Assembly: GCA_025965975.1 (NCBI GenBank)
Contig: JAOPVX010000235.1
Coordinates: 1 to 50,217, forward strand
DNA length: 50,217 nucleotides
Direction: 5' to 3'
Source: Mycobacterium sp.
GTDB taxonomy: Bacteria > Actinomycetota > Actinomycetes > Mycobacteriales > Mycobacteriaceae
In this document: positions 40,833 to 49,399 of the stretch, in pieces
Layout: every line of letters starts with the position of its first letter
How positions within the stretch are numbered: the stretch's first letter is position 1
Notes under the pieces: generated by a model
The model's input: the letters and a program-made list of their open reading frames with translations, nothing else
What the model was told of the DNA's origin: nothing
Database searches by the model: none
Position numbers and translations under genes: made by a program

Positions 40833-42158
40833 CCTCGATACACCGATGTTCCGTGGTGACTAGTGTCGGCGATTGTTGATCTTGATTATTTGGGTGTGGG
40901 CGTGAGTTATCTGCTGGTCTGTCCAGCTTTTCCTGTACGCTCCGGTCGGGCCTTGTCGGCTGGTTGGTCAAGTTGTCGTGGGCAGTGGTGGGCTGTATCC
41001 GATGGTGTTGTGCCACAGCGCAAGGCAGGCCTTGGACCAGGGCCAGTGGGTGGGCAGGTGCAGGCCCGGTCGGCGTTGCGGTCGGGCCAAGCGGGCGGGG
41101 ATCTTGATGATCTTGCGCCGTAGCGTCGATCCGCGGGCTCGGGTGTGTTGGTCGCCGGCCAGGACGCCGGCAGCGCGCATCAGAGATCCACAACCCGGTG
41201 TCGGGATCTTGGACCGCGCCGGGGTAACGCACCGGGGTCCATCCGTCGTCGGGGATCGCGTCGATCGCTTTCTGCACAGCGGTGTTCTTGGTCAGGACCA
41301 GCGAGAATTGGGCGCGCGCGCGGCGGGCGGCACCGATGACCGCGCGGGTGCCGTAGGCGCTGTCACCGCGCACCAGGATCTGTCCGCTGGCCCCCGCGGC
41401 CCGCGCGGTGGCGATCGCCTGAGCGACCATCCGCCCCGCACCCTTGCCGGAGTTGGCCCGCCCGGCGCGCAGCCGCATCCCGGCGATCACCGGCGTGGCC
41501 ATCTCGGTGCTGATCGTGGTCGCCAGCGGGGACAGGCCCTTGCGCAGGACCTGCTTGCCGGCGATCTTGGTGTGCCCGTAGCTCGCGCCCTGCTTCGCGT
41601 GCCCGATGTCCCCGAACGCGCGCTGATCGAGCCCGGGTAGCAGATCGACGTGGGCACACAGTGCCACCAGATGTGCGCCCAGCACCGCCTCCAGCTGACG
41701 GGCATGGCCGAAGGTAAACTCCCGCAACAGGGTTCCGATCGTCGAGGGCGCATACACGCCGCCGAACAGGGTCTTCATTCCGCCGCTGCGCAACACCTCG
41801 ACGTCGTCGATGCAGTCCGCTCCCGCACACATCCCGACGATCAGGGTGGCCAATTTGGGGGCGGGGTTGGCCGAGCCCGACTTGATCCGCGGCGCCGCGA
41901 TCTGCACCATCTGCGCCAACAGATCCGACATGCCGGTCCGTTCGGCCAGCGCCATCACCGGCACCAGACCGGCACACGACACGAGGTTGTCATCGTCGAA
42001 CACCGCAGAATCTACGGAGAATCTGTGCGAAACTTGCACCGGAAGTGCCTTTCCGAACTGGGTCCGATTAATGCGTGAGAACATCAATCATCGCAGTTCA
42101 GAGGGCACTTTCCTCATTTCGACACCCAGATGCCCATCGGTTTGTCGGTGGATTCAGG
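40833..42158 (-). mobile_element. IS1380-type insertion sequence, right copy, 1326 bp, with both ends
   Basis: Left end CCTCGATACACCGATG and right end (read inward) CCTGAATCCACCGACA match as imperfect terminal inverted repeats. TTTAG flanks it on both sides (40828-40832 and 42159-42163). The element is shorter than the roughly 1.65 kb usual for the family because of an internal deletion in the transposase gene. Confidence 0.8.
40968..42084 (-). pseudogene. IS1380-type transposase, internally deleted and out of frame
   Basis: The N-terminal 300 residues are intact in one frame (HRFSVDSAVFDDDNLVSCAG, DIDD-like acid residues in GADCIDDVEVL, and RGDSAYGTRAVIG with a catalytic Asp). They end at WISDA near 41180. 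The C-terminal part continues in another frame (RAAGVLAGDQHTRARGSTL to LHLPTHWPWSKACLALW). Roughly 100 residues that normally carry the last acidic catalytic residue are missing at the junction. The enzyme cannot be functional. Confidence 0.8.
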
Positions 42159-42163
42159 TTTAG
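42159..42163. repeat. Right target-site duplication TTTAG
   Basis: It matches the copy at 26263-26267 and restores the esterase codons TTT AGT when one copy and the insert are removed. Confidence 0.8.
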
Positions 42164-42335
42164 TTCAACGGCGTGTTCGGGCGGCTCGGCAGCGGTGTTC
42201 ATGCAGGTCGACAACGGCGGACACACATGGCCCGGCGGTACCCAGTACCTGCCCACGGCCATCATCAGCCCGACCAGCCACGCCTTCGACGCCTCCGAAA
42301 CCAGCTGGCAGTTCTTCGCCAGCCACGCCCAATAA
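42164..42335 (+). pseudogene. 3' part of the split esterase
   Basis: In the same phase as 25498-26267 it continues as STACSGGSAAVFMQVDNGGH, then TWPGGTQYLPTAI and ends FASHAQ. The GGHTWPGG motif supplies the catalytic His missing from the 5' part. It has no start signal of its own. The distance from the 5' part is the 15.9-kb insertion. Confidence 0.9.
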
Positions 42336-42436
42336 GCCCGGCGCCCGTACACCCAGCCACAGTTTGCGCCGAGGTCTGCAAACGGGAGCCGCCAGATGGG
42401 CTGTGTGAGAGCAGGTTAGTACATGGGTAATAACGA

Positions 42437-42640
42437 TCATCCACGACAACCGCATGGGCGCGATGTGTGGCGGGGAGGAGCGAAAGTGTAGCTCTGCCCG
42501 TCCAACTCGCGATTTCGCCAAAGCATGAGCACTAGTCGCAGCGCTGCGTCTACGCGCCGCATTTCGTCGACTGTCAGCCGGCCGGCGCCTTCACCCAGTC
42601 GATTCGGCGTCGAGTCAAGGGACTCGGCCACGAGGGTCAC
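42437..42640 (-). pseudogene. Second MazF-like C-terminal fragment
   Basis: A GTG overlapping the mazF stop opens a frame whose first half (AESLDSTPNRLGEGAGRLTV, then DEMRRVDAALRLVLML) aligns with the mazF tail just upstream (AEQIRSVSTERLRRRIGRVS, AAELAELDRALRRHLEL). The rest of the frame is unrelated. This looks like the leftover end of a second, tandem toxin gene. Confidence 0.45.
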
Positions 42641-42983
42641 AACTCGAGATGGCGCCGCAGCGCCCGATCGAGTTCTGCGAGCTCAGCCGCAGAGACTCGC
42701 CCGATCCGACGCCGCAGCCGCTCAGTTGAAACGGATCTGATCTGTTCGGCCTGCGCCTTGGAATCCACGGCGGGACCGCTCGTCGCCGCCGACAAGAACA
42801 CTTGAAACGGATAAATCCTGGCGACGTTGCTCGTTAGCGGGACGACGGCGATGACCCACGCCCGAGCCCGGGTTACAGTCGCGTTTGCCCGATCGTTGCT
42901 GACGACGACCGCGGGGCGGTGCTTGTGACTTCGTTACCCGGTGCGGGGTCAAAGTCGACTTGCCATATCTGACCGCGCAGCAT
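42637..42983 (-). pseudogene. mazF: MazF-type toxin (mRNA interferase), frameshifted
   Basis: The ATG at 42983 begins MLRGQIWQVDFDPAPGNEV, the typical MazF start. The frame is then lost. Removing one base's worth of shift near 42927 gives RPAVVVSNDRANATVTRA, then VIAVVPLTSNVARIYPFQV and SVSTERLRRRIGRVSAAELA to the stop. The total length of 347 nt (3n+2) fits a single-base deletion. A possible antitoxin remnant of 28 codons lies at 42949-43035 (ASDEDVWVNTAGNGLGDAAR), overlapping it. The toxin should be inactive. Confidence 0.75.
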
Positions 42984-43059
42984 CACCGAGCCCATTGCCG
43001 GCGGTGTTGACCCACACATCCTCGTCGCTGGCCATAGCAGGAAATTTGGTTATTGCGTT

Positions 43060-44196
43060 TTAAGATGTGCCTGGCCCGCTGGTCAACCTGCGAATCGTTT
43101 GGATCTCGCTGTCCTGGTAGGGCCGTCCATCGGGTTGCACGAGGTCGCTGAACCACACCTTTGGAGCAGCTCTGTATGGGTGGTCCCACGAATCCCACGG
43201 CAGATACGTTTGAGTCTTGCCGGCGACAAACCCCCAATTGAGTGCACCAACGTTGTGCCGCTTCGCAATCGGCAAGATTCCCTCGACAGTGCTGCCCAAC
43301 GGCCGAGCCAGGTACTCGGTGCATAGGATCGGTCGCCGCAGTGGAGAAAGTTCGGTGATCCGGGCCTCGAACTCGGCCGGCTTGCCGTAGCAGTGGAATG
43401 TGATCACGTCGGCGTTGTCTAGTTGGATGCCACTGATTGCACTGCGGCTGTTGGGATCTCCCCAGTTTCCGTTCCAGACAGCACTCGTCAGCGGTTGGAC
43501 AGGATCGACTGAACGCGCCCATTGGAACACTTGGGGAAGCAGCGCTGCGACAAGTTCCTGCTTGTCTTTCCTCTCCACCTTGCGGTACACGCGCGCGGGA
43601 TTGTCGGGTTCATTCCACAGGTCCCAACCCAAAACGCGATCATCATTGCGGAATTGGCTCAACACTCCCCTGACATAGTCGTACAGAATGCCGCGGTAGC
43701 GGGGGTCATCGATGTGCGCGGCACCCGGGCTTTGCACCCAACCGGAATTGTGCACTCCCGGTGTCGGCGGGGGCTGCGGACCTACCCGGGGGAACGGGTT
43801 CCAGCAGGAGTCGAACAGGACAAAGAGCGGTTTGATGCCGTGGCTGGCCGCGATGGCGACGAACTGTGCGAGACGGCCTAGGAATCCTCGTGGATCCTGG
43901 GCCCACAGCTGATCGTGCAGGAAAACCCGCACGGTGTTGAACCCGAGCAGCCGAGCGAAGCCCAGCTCACTATCGATGCGCCGGGGGTCATACGTGCCCG
44001 GCTGAAACATCTCGAGCTGATTGACGGCGGTTGAGGTGACGTAGTTGGCGCCGACGAGCCAACCTTGGGCTTGATACCAGCTGTTGGCGCGGTCAACCGA
44101 CCACTGGCCTGGCTCGGCAAAGGCGCGAGGCATGCGGGCCACTGCCGAGCCCACTGCCAGCAGCAGCGGCAGCTTCAGGGCCGTTCGACGGTGCAC
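43060..44196 (-). CDS. Secreted GH5-like glycoside hydrolase
   Basis: A 378-residue protein with an N-terminal export signal (RRTALKLPLLLAVGSAVARM, Tat-like RRT). The TIM-barrel acid/base Glu is in DLWNEPDN (near residue 205) and the nucleophile Glu in LCTEYLARP (near 295), as in clan GH-A family 5-type enzymes. Start: GTG. No palindrome precedes it. Substrate unknown; beta-mannan or beta-glucan type by family. Confidence 0.8.
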   Translation of the reverse strand: MHRRTALKLPLLLAVGSAVARMPRAFAEPGQWSVDRANSWYQAQGWLVGANYVTSTAVNQLEMFQPGTYDPRRIDSELGFARLLGFNTVRVFLHDQLWAQDPRGFLGRLAQFVAIAASHGIKPLFVLFDSCWNPFPRVGPQPPPTPGVHNSGWVQSPGAAHIDDPRYRGILYDYVRGVLSQFRNDDRVLGWDLWNEPDNPARVYRKVERKDKQELVAALLPQVFQWARSVDPVQPLTSAVWNGNWGDPNSRSAISGIQLDNADVITFHCYGKPAEFEARITELSPLRRPILCTEYLARPLGSTVEGILPIAKRHNVGALNWGFVAGKTQTYLPWDSWDHPYRAAPKVWFSDLVQPDGRPYQDSEIQTIRRLTSGPGTS

Positions 44197-44361
44197 GAAG
44201 TAACGCTAGTTTGCCCAGCGATGTGCTTAGACGTGCTTACCGATTCGTAATCAATTGAGGTTGAGATTGTTACCAAAAGGGGCCGGCAATACGACAGCGG
44301 TGGCCACCCGGCACAGATACTGGCCGGGTTCGAGCAGGACAAGATGGAACGAGGAGCTGGC

Positions 44362-44448
44362 TGACCTGCATGGCGCCGAGGACCGTCACGTCAACGTGGC
44401 CGCCGCGGATCATGCCGAAAGACTGTGCGGAGTCGAAACATGAGCCAC
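44362..44448 (-). pseudogene. 3-oxoacid CoA-transferase beta-subunit remnant
   Basis: The minus-strand reading [20 protein letters not shown] then TVLGAMQVS is the conserved block of scoB/atoA-type CoA-transferase beta subunits. The sequence before and after is unrelated, so about 29 codons survive. Confidence 0.65.
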
Positions 44449-44472
44449 CGGCGATACAGTGCCCCCGGCAGC

Positions 44473-44512
44473 GGTGCCCCCGGCATGATTCGAACATGCG
44501 ACACCGGCTTTT
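44473..44512 (-). other. tRNA 3'-half fragment, probable attachment-site scar
   Basis: The minus strand reads AAGCCGGTGTCGCATGTTCG then AATCATGCCGGGGGCACC, with a T-arm (GCATG-TTCGAAT-CATGC) and acceptor strand plus CC. The 5' half of the tRNA is absent. Fragments from anticodon loop to 3' end are typical att cores left by integrases. GTGCCCCCGGCA also occurs as a direct repeat at 44459-44470. Confidence 0.55.
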
Positions 44513-44872
44513 GAATTCTTCACTTCTTGCTCGTGCTCGAACATTCCTACTTTGTGGTACTGAACTGCGAGACTGCCTTCGGCAAATGCTCGATGACTCT
44601 GGTTCGATCCCCTTTACATCTCGTTACATCTCGCCATATTCGATGAATAAGCGATGGCGCAATTTTGAACTCTGCCGTGACGCGAACGACCAGGTCGGTT
44701 CTGCCGCCGTTGCCGTCTCCACAACCATCTCGCGGCGGTAGTCGCCGCCGTGCGCGACTTCGAGGGCGGCGAGGGCCTGGTCTTCCTCGAGGTGGCCTCG
44801 CGCTGTCTGTGAAACGAAGGACCTGCCGTCGTACAACGCGTAAAGTCCAGGTCGGTCGGAGGGAGACTCGCA
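44513..44872. other. Intergenic region upstream of the molybdenum hydroxylase operon
   Basis: No gene is supported. It contains degraded sequence and presumably the operon promoter, but I cannot identify -35/-10 elements with confidence. A ribosome-binding site GGAGGGAGAC lies just before the GTG at 44873. Confidence 0.4.
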
Positions 44873-45757
44873 GTGAAGATGTCGCCATTCGATTACCACC
44901 GACCGGACACGGTCGACGGGGCGGTCGCACTGCTCGAAACGTACGGCGGGGACGGCAAGGTGCTTGCCGGTGGGCAAAGCCTTCTTCCGGTGCTCGCCCT
45001 CCGGCTCACCCATCTCGGGCATCTCATCGACATCGGCCGGGTGCAAGGCTTGCAGTCGATCGAGGTGGATGACGACGGCACTGTCTCGGTCGGAGCGACA
45101 GTGACACACGCACGGGTCGAGAGGTCCGATGTCATGGCCGCCGCCGCGCCCGCGGTAGCCGGCGCCATGCCGCACGTCGGTCATCGGGCGATCCGGAGTC
45201 GGGGGACGGTGTGCGGGAGCTTGGCCCATGCCGATCCGGCGGCGGAACTGCCGGCAGTTGCCCTGGCGGTCGGCGCGGAGATGATCGTGCAGGGTCCGGC
45301 GGGACAGCGGACGATGGGGGCGGGTGACTTCTTCGAGGGATATCTGTCATCCGCGCTGGGGGAAGACGAGTTGCTCGTCGGAGTGCGCTTCCCCGCATGG
45401 GCCCCACGCGCGGGATGGTCGGTGCTGGAGGTGAGTAGGCGTCACGGGGACTTCGCGTTGGTCGGGCTGGTGACGACGCTCGAGATCGACGAGGCCGGGT
45501 TGCTGCGGCGACCGGCGTTGTCGTTCTTCGGGGTAGCCAGCACGCCGGTGCGCATTGCCGAGGCCGAGCAGTTGCTCGACGGCAACGCTCCCGACCCCGC
45601 TCTCTTTGCGGAGGCAGCGAAGGTCGTGTCGGGTGCATTGGAGCCGCCCGCTGACGACCACGCATCGTCCGAGTACAGGGCGCATGTTGCGGGGGTGCTC
45701 ACCCGCCGCGGGCTCGCCGAGGCCGCGGCGCGGGCCACGGAACGGGCGGGCGTCTGA
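44873..45757 (+). CDS. FAD-binding medium subunit, CO-dehydrogenase-like molybdenum hydroxylase
   Basis: A 294-residue protein of the CoxM/xanthine dehydrogenase FAD-subunit family. It has the diphosphate-binding AGGQSLLPVLALRLT near residue 33 and RSRGTVCGSLAHADPAAELP near 100, the two standard FAD motifs (AGGxS and TxGG-like). It passes electrons from the 2Fe-2S subunit to an acceptor. The GTG is chosen, with an ATG two codons later as alternative. The stop overlaps the next gene's start. Confidence 0.88.
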   Translation: MKMSPFDYHRPDTVDGAVALLETYGGDGKVLAGGQSLLPVLALRLTHLGHLIDIGRVQGLQSIEVDDDGTVSVGATVTHARVERSDVMAAAAPAVAGAMPHVGHRAIRSRGTVCGSLAHADPAAELPAVALAVGAEMIVQGPAGQRTMGAGDFFEGYLSSALGEDELLVGVRFPAWAPRAGWSVLEVSRRHGDFALVGLVTTLEIDEAGLLRRPALSFFGVASTPVRIAEAEQLLDGNAPDPALFAEAAKVVSGALEPPADDHASSEYRAHVAGVLTRRGLAEAAARATERAGV

Positions 45758-46248
45758 TGCGGGAGATCACCCTCCGGGTCAACGGTCGGGACGAGCGCGC
45801 GGTGGTCCAGGGTCGCACGACCCTGGCCGAATTGCTTCGCGACCACCTCGGGCTCACCGGCACGCATCTCGGTTGCGAGCACGGTGTGTGTGGTGCGTGC
45901 ACGGTGGCGGTCGACGGTCAGCCCGTCCGGTCCTGCCTGATGCTGGCGATGCAGGCGGAGGGAGCGATCGTCGAGACGGTCGAGTCGCTCGGCGACGGTG
46001 ATGGCCTGGGGCTCATCCAGCAGGCGATGTGGGAGCGCCACGCATTCCAGTGCGCGTTCTGCGCACCGGGATTCCTCATGACGGTGCGGTGCCTGCTGGC
46101 GGACAACCCGACGCCGACGACGGCGCAGATCAAAGAAGAGCTCTCCGGCAACCTGTGTCGTTGCACGGGATACGCATCGATCCTCGAGGGTGTCGCCGAA
46201 GCGGTGGCCAAGTTGGCCTCCACCGCGGGAGGTGCGAATGTTGCGTGA
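45757..46248 (+). CDS. 2Fe-2S small subunit, CO-dehydrogenase-like molybdenum hydroxylase
   Basis: A 163-residue protein with both iron-sulfur sites. The plant-ferredoxin-type cluster is CEHGVCGACTV plus the later RSC, and the C-terminal cluster is CAFCAPGFLMT with CRCTGY. It transfers electrons from the molybdenum subunit to the flavin subunit. Overlaps at both ends indicate strict coupling. Confidence 0.92.
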   Translation: MREITLRVNGRDERAVVQGRTTLAELLRDHLGLTGTHLGCEHGVCGACTVAVDGQPVRSCLMLAMQAEGAIVETVESLGDGDGLGLIQQAMWERHAFQCAFCAPGFLMTVRCLLADNPTPTTAQIKEELSGNLCRCTGYASILEGVAEAVAKLASTAGGANVA

Positions 46249-48835
46249 ACAGATCATGGGGCGATTCGTCGGCGCCCGCGTCCGGAGGGTTGAGGACCGC
46301 CGCCTGCTGAGCGGGCGCGGTCGGTACGTCGACGATGTCGTCGTCCCGGACATGGCGCACGCGGCATTCGTCCGGAGCCCATGGCCCCACGCCCTGATCC
46401 GCGGTATCGACACCACCCGCGCCGCCGCGGTTCCCGGGGTGTACGCGATCTTCACCGGTCCTGACATCGCTGCGATCACCAACCCGCTGATGGGGATGCT
46501 CGCCCTGCCGGGCCTTTACGACCCGTGGCACTGGGCCCTGGCCGTCGACCGCGTTCGTCTGGTCGGGGATCCGGTTGCCATCGTGGTAGCGACGTCACGC
46601 GCGGTGGCCGAGGATGCGGCAGAGATGGTCGACGTGGAGTACGAGGAGCTGGAACCGATCGCGACGTTGGCGCACGCCCACGATCCCAGCCGGCCGGCGA
46701 TCTGGCCGAAGGCCAACGGCAACGTCGTCTACGCGGCATCGGAGTCGTTCGGCGACGTCGATGCGGCGTTCGCCGGGGCGGATCGAGTGATCAGCGAGAC
46801 GTTCCGCCAGCACCGGCACGCCAACCAACCGATGGAGACCAGAGGCACGGTGGCCGAGATCGACGCCGACGGCAACCTCACGTTGCACGCAGCCCATCAG
46901 GCGGCGCACGCCCTCAAGTGGGCGATGGCAGTGTGCCTGGCCCGCCAGCCAGTGTGGATGTCGGTGCGCGACATGTTCCGCCAACGCGAACAGACGAAGG
47001 CCATATTCGCCGGGGCTCGCGAGTTCGTTCGCGCCCACCCGACGATGATGAAGGACACACGGCTGATGATGCCGATCATGCTGCGTCAGATCGCCAGGGA
47101 TCCGATGCGGATGGTCCACCTCAACCGGGCACTCCTCGGATTGATGGCAACGCCCAAGGAACGCCTCCCGCGCGTCGTGACGGGCGACATCGGCGGTGCG
47201 TTCGGATCGAAGACGACGGTGCTGCGTGAGGACATCGCCCTGTGCGCTGCCGCGCGGCGCCTCGGTCGATCGATCAAGTGGATCGAGGACCGCAACGAGC
47301 ACCTCGTGCTCGGCGGCCAGGCCCGTGACGAACAGGTCGCCGTCGAGGCTGCGGTGATGAACGACGGGACGGTGCGGGGCCTGCGCGCCAAGCTCACCAT
47401 GGACGTGGGGGCTTATCCGGGATTCCCTGTCGGGGCACCGATGTTCTGCCGCATCATCCAGACGATGTTCCCCGGTCCGTACCGGTTCGACGCCATGCAG
47501 TTCGACATCGAGGTCGTCTCGTCGAACAAACCGACATACGTCGCCTACCGGGGCCCGTGGGCGGTCGAGACCTGGGTCCGCGAACGGCTATTCGATGTCA
47601 TAGCCCGCGAGCTGGGGATCAGCCGCGCCGAGATCCGGCTGCGCAACATCGTCGGTCCCGACATGCTCCCGACGACGATGATCACCGGTCCGACCCTCGA
47701 TGTGCGCATGTCGGCCAAGACCACCCTCGAGAGGGCGCTCGATGTCGCTGACTTCGAACATTGGGCAGAGCACCAGGCGGCGGCTCGGGAGCAGGGTCGC
47801 CGCCTCGGCCTCGGTATCGCGACCTACATCGAAGCGGCTCCGGGGCCGCCCGGGTACTTCGACGCGGTCATGCCCGGCTTCTCCGCGTTCGTCGGCGCCG
47901 AGCCGATCCACGCAGTCCTCGAAGGCGATGGCAGCGTCACGGTCCACACCCGGCAGGTGCCCCATGGCCAAGGCCACGAGACGACGCTCGCGCAGGTGGC
48001 CGCCGACGAGCTCGGCGTTCCCGTTGAGGCCATCCGAGTCAGATACGGCGACACGAACTTCGCGCCGTTCGGCATCACGGGCACCGGCGGAAGCCTGTCG
48101 GCGGCGATGGCGGGCGGTGCGGTCGGGCTGGCGGCGCACACGTTGCGCGAGCACATTGTCGACATCGCCGAGGACCTGTTGGAGGTATCGCCGGCAGACA
48201 TCGTCATCGAAGACGGTGCCATTCACGTCGGGGGCGTCCCCACGATGTCGCTGACCTTCCGCGAGGTCGCTGAGGAGGCGATGCGGCGTGGCGTGGTCGG
48301 CAACACCGACCGGCTGGGCCCTGGTGAGGCCATCCGGGTTCACCGGGACTGGGACGGCGGCGAAGGGGGATGGGCGCAGTCCACGCACGTGTGCTGGGTC
48401 GAGGTCGATCTCGAAACCGGCCACGTGAGGATTCCTCGCTACGCGGTCGTGGAGGACTGCGGCGAGATGATCAACCCGGCCATCGTCGAAGGCCAGATCC
48501 GCGGTGGCGTCGCGCAGGGCGTGGGCGCCGTGTTCTACGAGAAGACGACGTACGGGGAGGACGGGCAGCCCCGGTCGGGGACGTTCATGGACTACCTGAT
48601 CCCGACCACGATGGAAATCCCCGAAATCGAGATCCACCACATCGAGACGCCGACGGACATCGCCTACAACTATCGAGGCGTCGGCGAAGGGGGCATGATC
48701 GGCGCACCGGCGGCGATCACCAATGCGGTGGAGGATGCCCTCGCCGACCTCGGCGTCCGGATCACCGAACAGCACCTCCCGCCGACCAGGATCCTCGAGC
48801 TCGCAGGCGTCATCCCTGAACGCACCGACCGATAG
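46238..48835 (+). CDS. Molybdopterin-binding large subunit, CO-dehydrogenase-like (not form I)
   Basis: An 865-residue protein of the xanthine oxidase/CoxL family. It has GDIGGAFGSKT (molybdopterin loop), AYRGPWAVETWVRERLFD and the catalytic Glu in YRGVGEGGMIGAPAAITNA. True CO dehydrogenase (form I) has AYxCSFR in the active-site loop; here it is AYRGP, so the substrate is more likely an aldehyde or N-heterocycle. The ATG 11 bp inside the small-subunit gene follows GGGAGGTGCGA and is preferred to later ATGs. No maturation genes (CoxD/E or XdhC-like) follow in the window. Confidence 0.88.
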   Translation: MLREQIMGRFVGARVRRVEDRRLLSGRGRYVDDVVVPDMAHAAFVRSPWPHALIRGIDTTRAAAVPGVYAIFTGPDIAAITNPLMGMLALPGLYDPWHWALAVDRVRLVGDPVAIVVATSRAVAEDAAEMVDVEYEELEPIATLAHAHDPSRPAIWPKANGNVVYAASESFGDVDAAFAGADRVISETFRQHRHANQPMETRGTVAEIDADGNLTLHAAHQAAHALKWAMAVCLARQPVWMSVRDMFRQREQTKAIFAGAREFVRAHPTMMKDTRLMMPIMLRQIARDPMRMVHLNRALLGLMATPKERLPRVVTGDIGGAFGSKTTVLREDIALCAAARRLGRSIKWIEDRNEHLVLGGQARDEQVAVEAAVMNDGTVRGLRAKLTMDVGAYPGFPVGAPMFCRIIQTMFPGPYRFDAMQFDIEVVSSNKPTYVAYRGPWAVETWVRERLFDVIARELGISRAEIRLRNIVGPDMLPTTMITGPTLDVRMSAKTTLERALDVADFEHWAEHQAAAREQGRRLGLGIATYIEAAPGPPGYFDAVMPGFSAFVGAEPIHAVLEGDGSVTVHTRQVPHGQGHETTLAQVAADELGVPVEAIRVRYGDTNFAPFGITGTGGSLSAAMAGGAVGLAAHTLREHIVDIAEDLLEVSPADIVIEDGAIHVGGVPTMSLTFREVAEEAMRRGVVGNTDRLGPGEAIRVHRDWDGGEGGWAQSTHVCWVEVDLETGHVRIPRYAVVEDCGEMINPAIVEGQIRGGVAQGVGAVFYEKTTYGEDGQPRSGTFMDYLIPTTMEIPEIEIHHIETPTDIAYNYRGVGEGGMIGAPAAITNAVEDALADLGVRITEQHLPPTRILELAGVIPERTDR

Positions 48836-48867
48836 ACGGCGAGCGCTGGAGCTAGCTGGCCCGGTCG

Positions 48868-48985
48868 GTGAGGAAGCAGGCCCTGGCCACCGATATCCGC
48901 ACCAGCGAAGAGCTTGCGGTTGCCGTCGCGAATGGCATGCATCCGGCCAGGATCGTTGTGCATGGTGACGCGGCATCAGCATGCA
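48868..48985 (+). pseudogene. PLP-dependent decarboxylase (LysA-like) remnant
   Basis: The frame reads ATDIRTSEELAVAVANGMHP then ARIVVHGDAAS, matching the DVxSxGELxxALxxGxxPxRIxxHGNxKS block of diaminopimelate/ornithine decarboxylases. Only about 35 codons are recognisable. Confidence 0.5.
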
Positions 48986-49091
48986 AGGCGAGGGCGACCT
49001 TTACATCGAAGTCGGCGAGCCCGACCAAGGCGGCGCCATGCTGCTGGATGAGGCCCGGCAGCAGCACGACAGTGAGGTGCAGCACGCATGA
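48981..49091 (+). CDS. Small acidic protein, 36 residues
   Basis: The ATG-led frame (MQGEGDLYIEVGEPDQGGAM, then LLDEARQQHDSEVQHA) ends in an ATGA overlap with the next gene. Codon use and coupling suggest real translation. It may be the C-terminal piece of a longer gene cut by the preceding remnant. No family is recognised. Confidence 0.4.
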   Translation: MQGEGDLYIEVGEPDQGGAMLLDEARQQHDSEVQHA

Positions 49092-49399
49092 CCACCACCG
49101 CACCGCACGATGTCCCAATCCCCGCCGGAGCACGTGCCGATGATTGGCAGGACGACGTTCCGCAGCCGTACCGGGTGCTGCTCGGCGAAGTCCGCGGCAT
49201 CAACGGCGTTAACACCGACCACGTGAGCGTCCAGCCCACAGCCATCCAATTTTCCGATGGGCGCATCGACGACGGCAGCGTGCACGAGGCGCCGAGTGTC
49301 TATCTCGGCGACGACGCGCTGACCACCGCGCAGGCCCGCGCCCTGGCCGCCACGCTGATCGAGACAGTTGACGAGGTCGACGGTTGGGCGGCCAAGTGA
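49088..49399 (+). CDS. Hypothetical protein, 103 residues
   Basis: A soluble protein with an acidic N-terminus and a C-terminal helix (TTAQARALAATLIETVDEVD). The region VNTDHVSVQPTAIQFSDGRI looks beta-rich. Overlaps at both ends place it in a run of four small genes of the type common in mycobacterial islands and prophage remnants. The function is unknown. Confidence 0.65.
   Translation: MTTTAPHDVPIPAGARADDWQDDVPQPYRVLLGEVRGINGVNTDHVSVQPTAIQFSDGRIDDGSVHEAPSVYLGDDALTTAQARALAATLIETVDEVDGWAAK

Noticed and set aside
47588-48982. Long minus-strand frame (464 codons) opposite the molybdenum hydroxylase large subunit
   Set aside because: It is a codon-mirror shadow of the plus-strand gene with no family resemblance.
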